Source: Candidatus Poribacteria bacterium
GTDB taxonomy: Bacteria > Poribacteria > WGA-4E > WGA-3G
Direction of reading: 5' to 3'
Assembly (NCBI GenBank): GCA_022821725.1
Contig: JAJEDB010000008.1
Coordinates: 1-53,632 of the forward strand
DNA: 53,632 nt
Shown: in pieces, positions 53,394 through 53,632 of the stretch
Position numbering within the stretch: the first letter of the stretch is position 1
Layout of the letters: every line of letters starts with the position of its first letter
Program-made: the position numbers and the translations under genes
Notes under the pieces: model-generated
Told to the model about the DNA's origin: nothing
The model's database searches: none
Seen by the model: the letters and a program-made list of their open reading frames with translations, nothing else

Positions 53394-53422
53394 TTATAAG
53401 CGACATCTTTTCAGGTGTCAAC
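53394..53422 (-). promoter_or_regulatory. Promoter of the LamG-cyclophilin operon
   Basis: TTGACA (53417-53422), 17 bp, TATAAT (53394-53399) on the minus strand, with a short leader of about 15-20 nt to the TTG start at 53371. Confidence 0.75.
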
Positions 53423-53492
53423 AAAAATTGAAAATTCTAAACACTTAACATAATTTTAAGATAACAACAGTGAAAAAAAAAGTCAAGGGATA

Positions 53493-53632
53493 ACGGGTGT
53501 GTAAAGTTTTTGTCCTTAGGCGTTAGGCAGCTTGTGGGTGTTGTGCTTGCCAAAAGGTGTCCCAAGCGTCATTCTTCAATAAACACCGCCAGAATAAGAT
53601 AGCGTTGATGCCGTTTTGTGTCCATCGCATGC
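53493..53632 (-). mobile_element. 3' end of an insertion sequence (right contig end)
   Basis: This is an exact reverse complement of 2-141. A transposase tail reads from the right edge (53632) into the window and stops at 53523-53525. The end of homology at 53493 marks the probable element boundary. Confidence 0.6.
53523..53632 (-). CDS. Transposase C-terminus (partial, runs off the right edge)
   Basis: The same 35 complete terminal codons as at 1-111, on the opposite strand. It enters the window in inverse orientation relative to the left copy. Confidence 0.5.
   Translation of the reverse strand, partial: MRWTQNGINAILFWRCLLKNDAWDTFWQAQHPQAA

Noticed and set aside
1..53632. Composite transposon formed by the inverted IS ends
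   Set aside because: The 140-bp length is what a de Bruijn assembly overlap would give and most of the interior is ordinary chromosomal genes; not claimed.

Overview
The window looks like a metagenomic contig from a bacterium of the Candidatus Poribacteria type. That is inferred from gene content, not from a marker gene: secreted LamG, CRTAC1-type FG-GAP and FGE-fold proteins, a Cys-type sulfatase, a caspase-FGE fusion, dockerin plus FlgD-like sorting domains, a MocA-type dehydrogenase, and many small palindromic intergenic repeats. Nearly all genes lie on the minus strand. No rRNA or tRNA was seen. Both ends stop in the same 140-bp sequence in inverted orientation. It encodes the C-terminus of a transposase, so the contig probably ends at two copies of one insertion sequence.

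Layout. 0.15-1.2 kb: a solute-binding lipoprotein. 1.2-11.6 kb: a repeat-rich defence-type island. In transcription order it holds a HEPN-DUF499 ATPase, an Rpn-like PD-(D/E)XK nuclease, an 89-aa protein, a DUF1156 DNA methyltransferase, a GIY-YIG nuclease, a second Rpn-like copy and a truncated DUF1156 start. 11.6-18.8 kb: an AddA/RecB-like helicase-nuclease, a secreted sugar-binding-type protein, a Gfo/Idh/MocA oxidoreductase and a CRTAC1-like protein, tightly packed. 19-20 kb: an ABC ATPase. 20.2-22.9 kb: an operon of retropepsin-like protease, SelA and an FGE-fold lipoprotein. 23.1-31 kb: surface proteins (pseudo-caspase/PEGA/FGE fusion; cytochrome-LRR-dockerin giant; proline-rich lipoprotein; beta-barrel/TonB fusion). 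31.5-35.8 kb: an accessory patch with HicBA, a frameshifted surface lipoprotein, palindromic repeats and a TnpB element. 36-43.6 kb: a CBM-like protein, a multihaem cytochrome/TPR membrane protein, an SDR, an FAH-family hydrolase, a fused MNT-HEPN protein and a dihaem peroxidase. 43.6-49.3 kb: ABC ATPase, metallophosphoesterase, methyltransferase, sulfatase and ComM. 49.4-53.4 kb: a K+ channel, DUF1844, a LecA-like protein, two cyclophilins and a LamG protein.

Functional themes are (i) DNA defence and conflict (DUF499/DUF1156/Rpn/GIY-YIG, HicBA, MNT-HEPN, TnpB), (ii) a large secreted and surface proteome, including three proteins that share an unexplained C-terminal tail, and (iii) c-type cytochromes and catabolism of modified carbohydrates or aromatic-type acids. 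Many intergenic regions carry textbook sigma70-like promoters (TTGACA, 17-18 bp, TATAAT). Two of these place the predicted +1 on the start codon.
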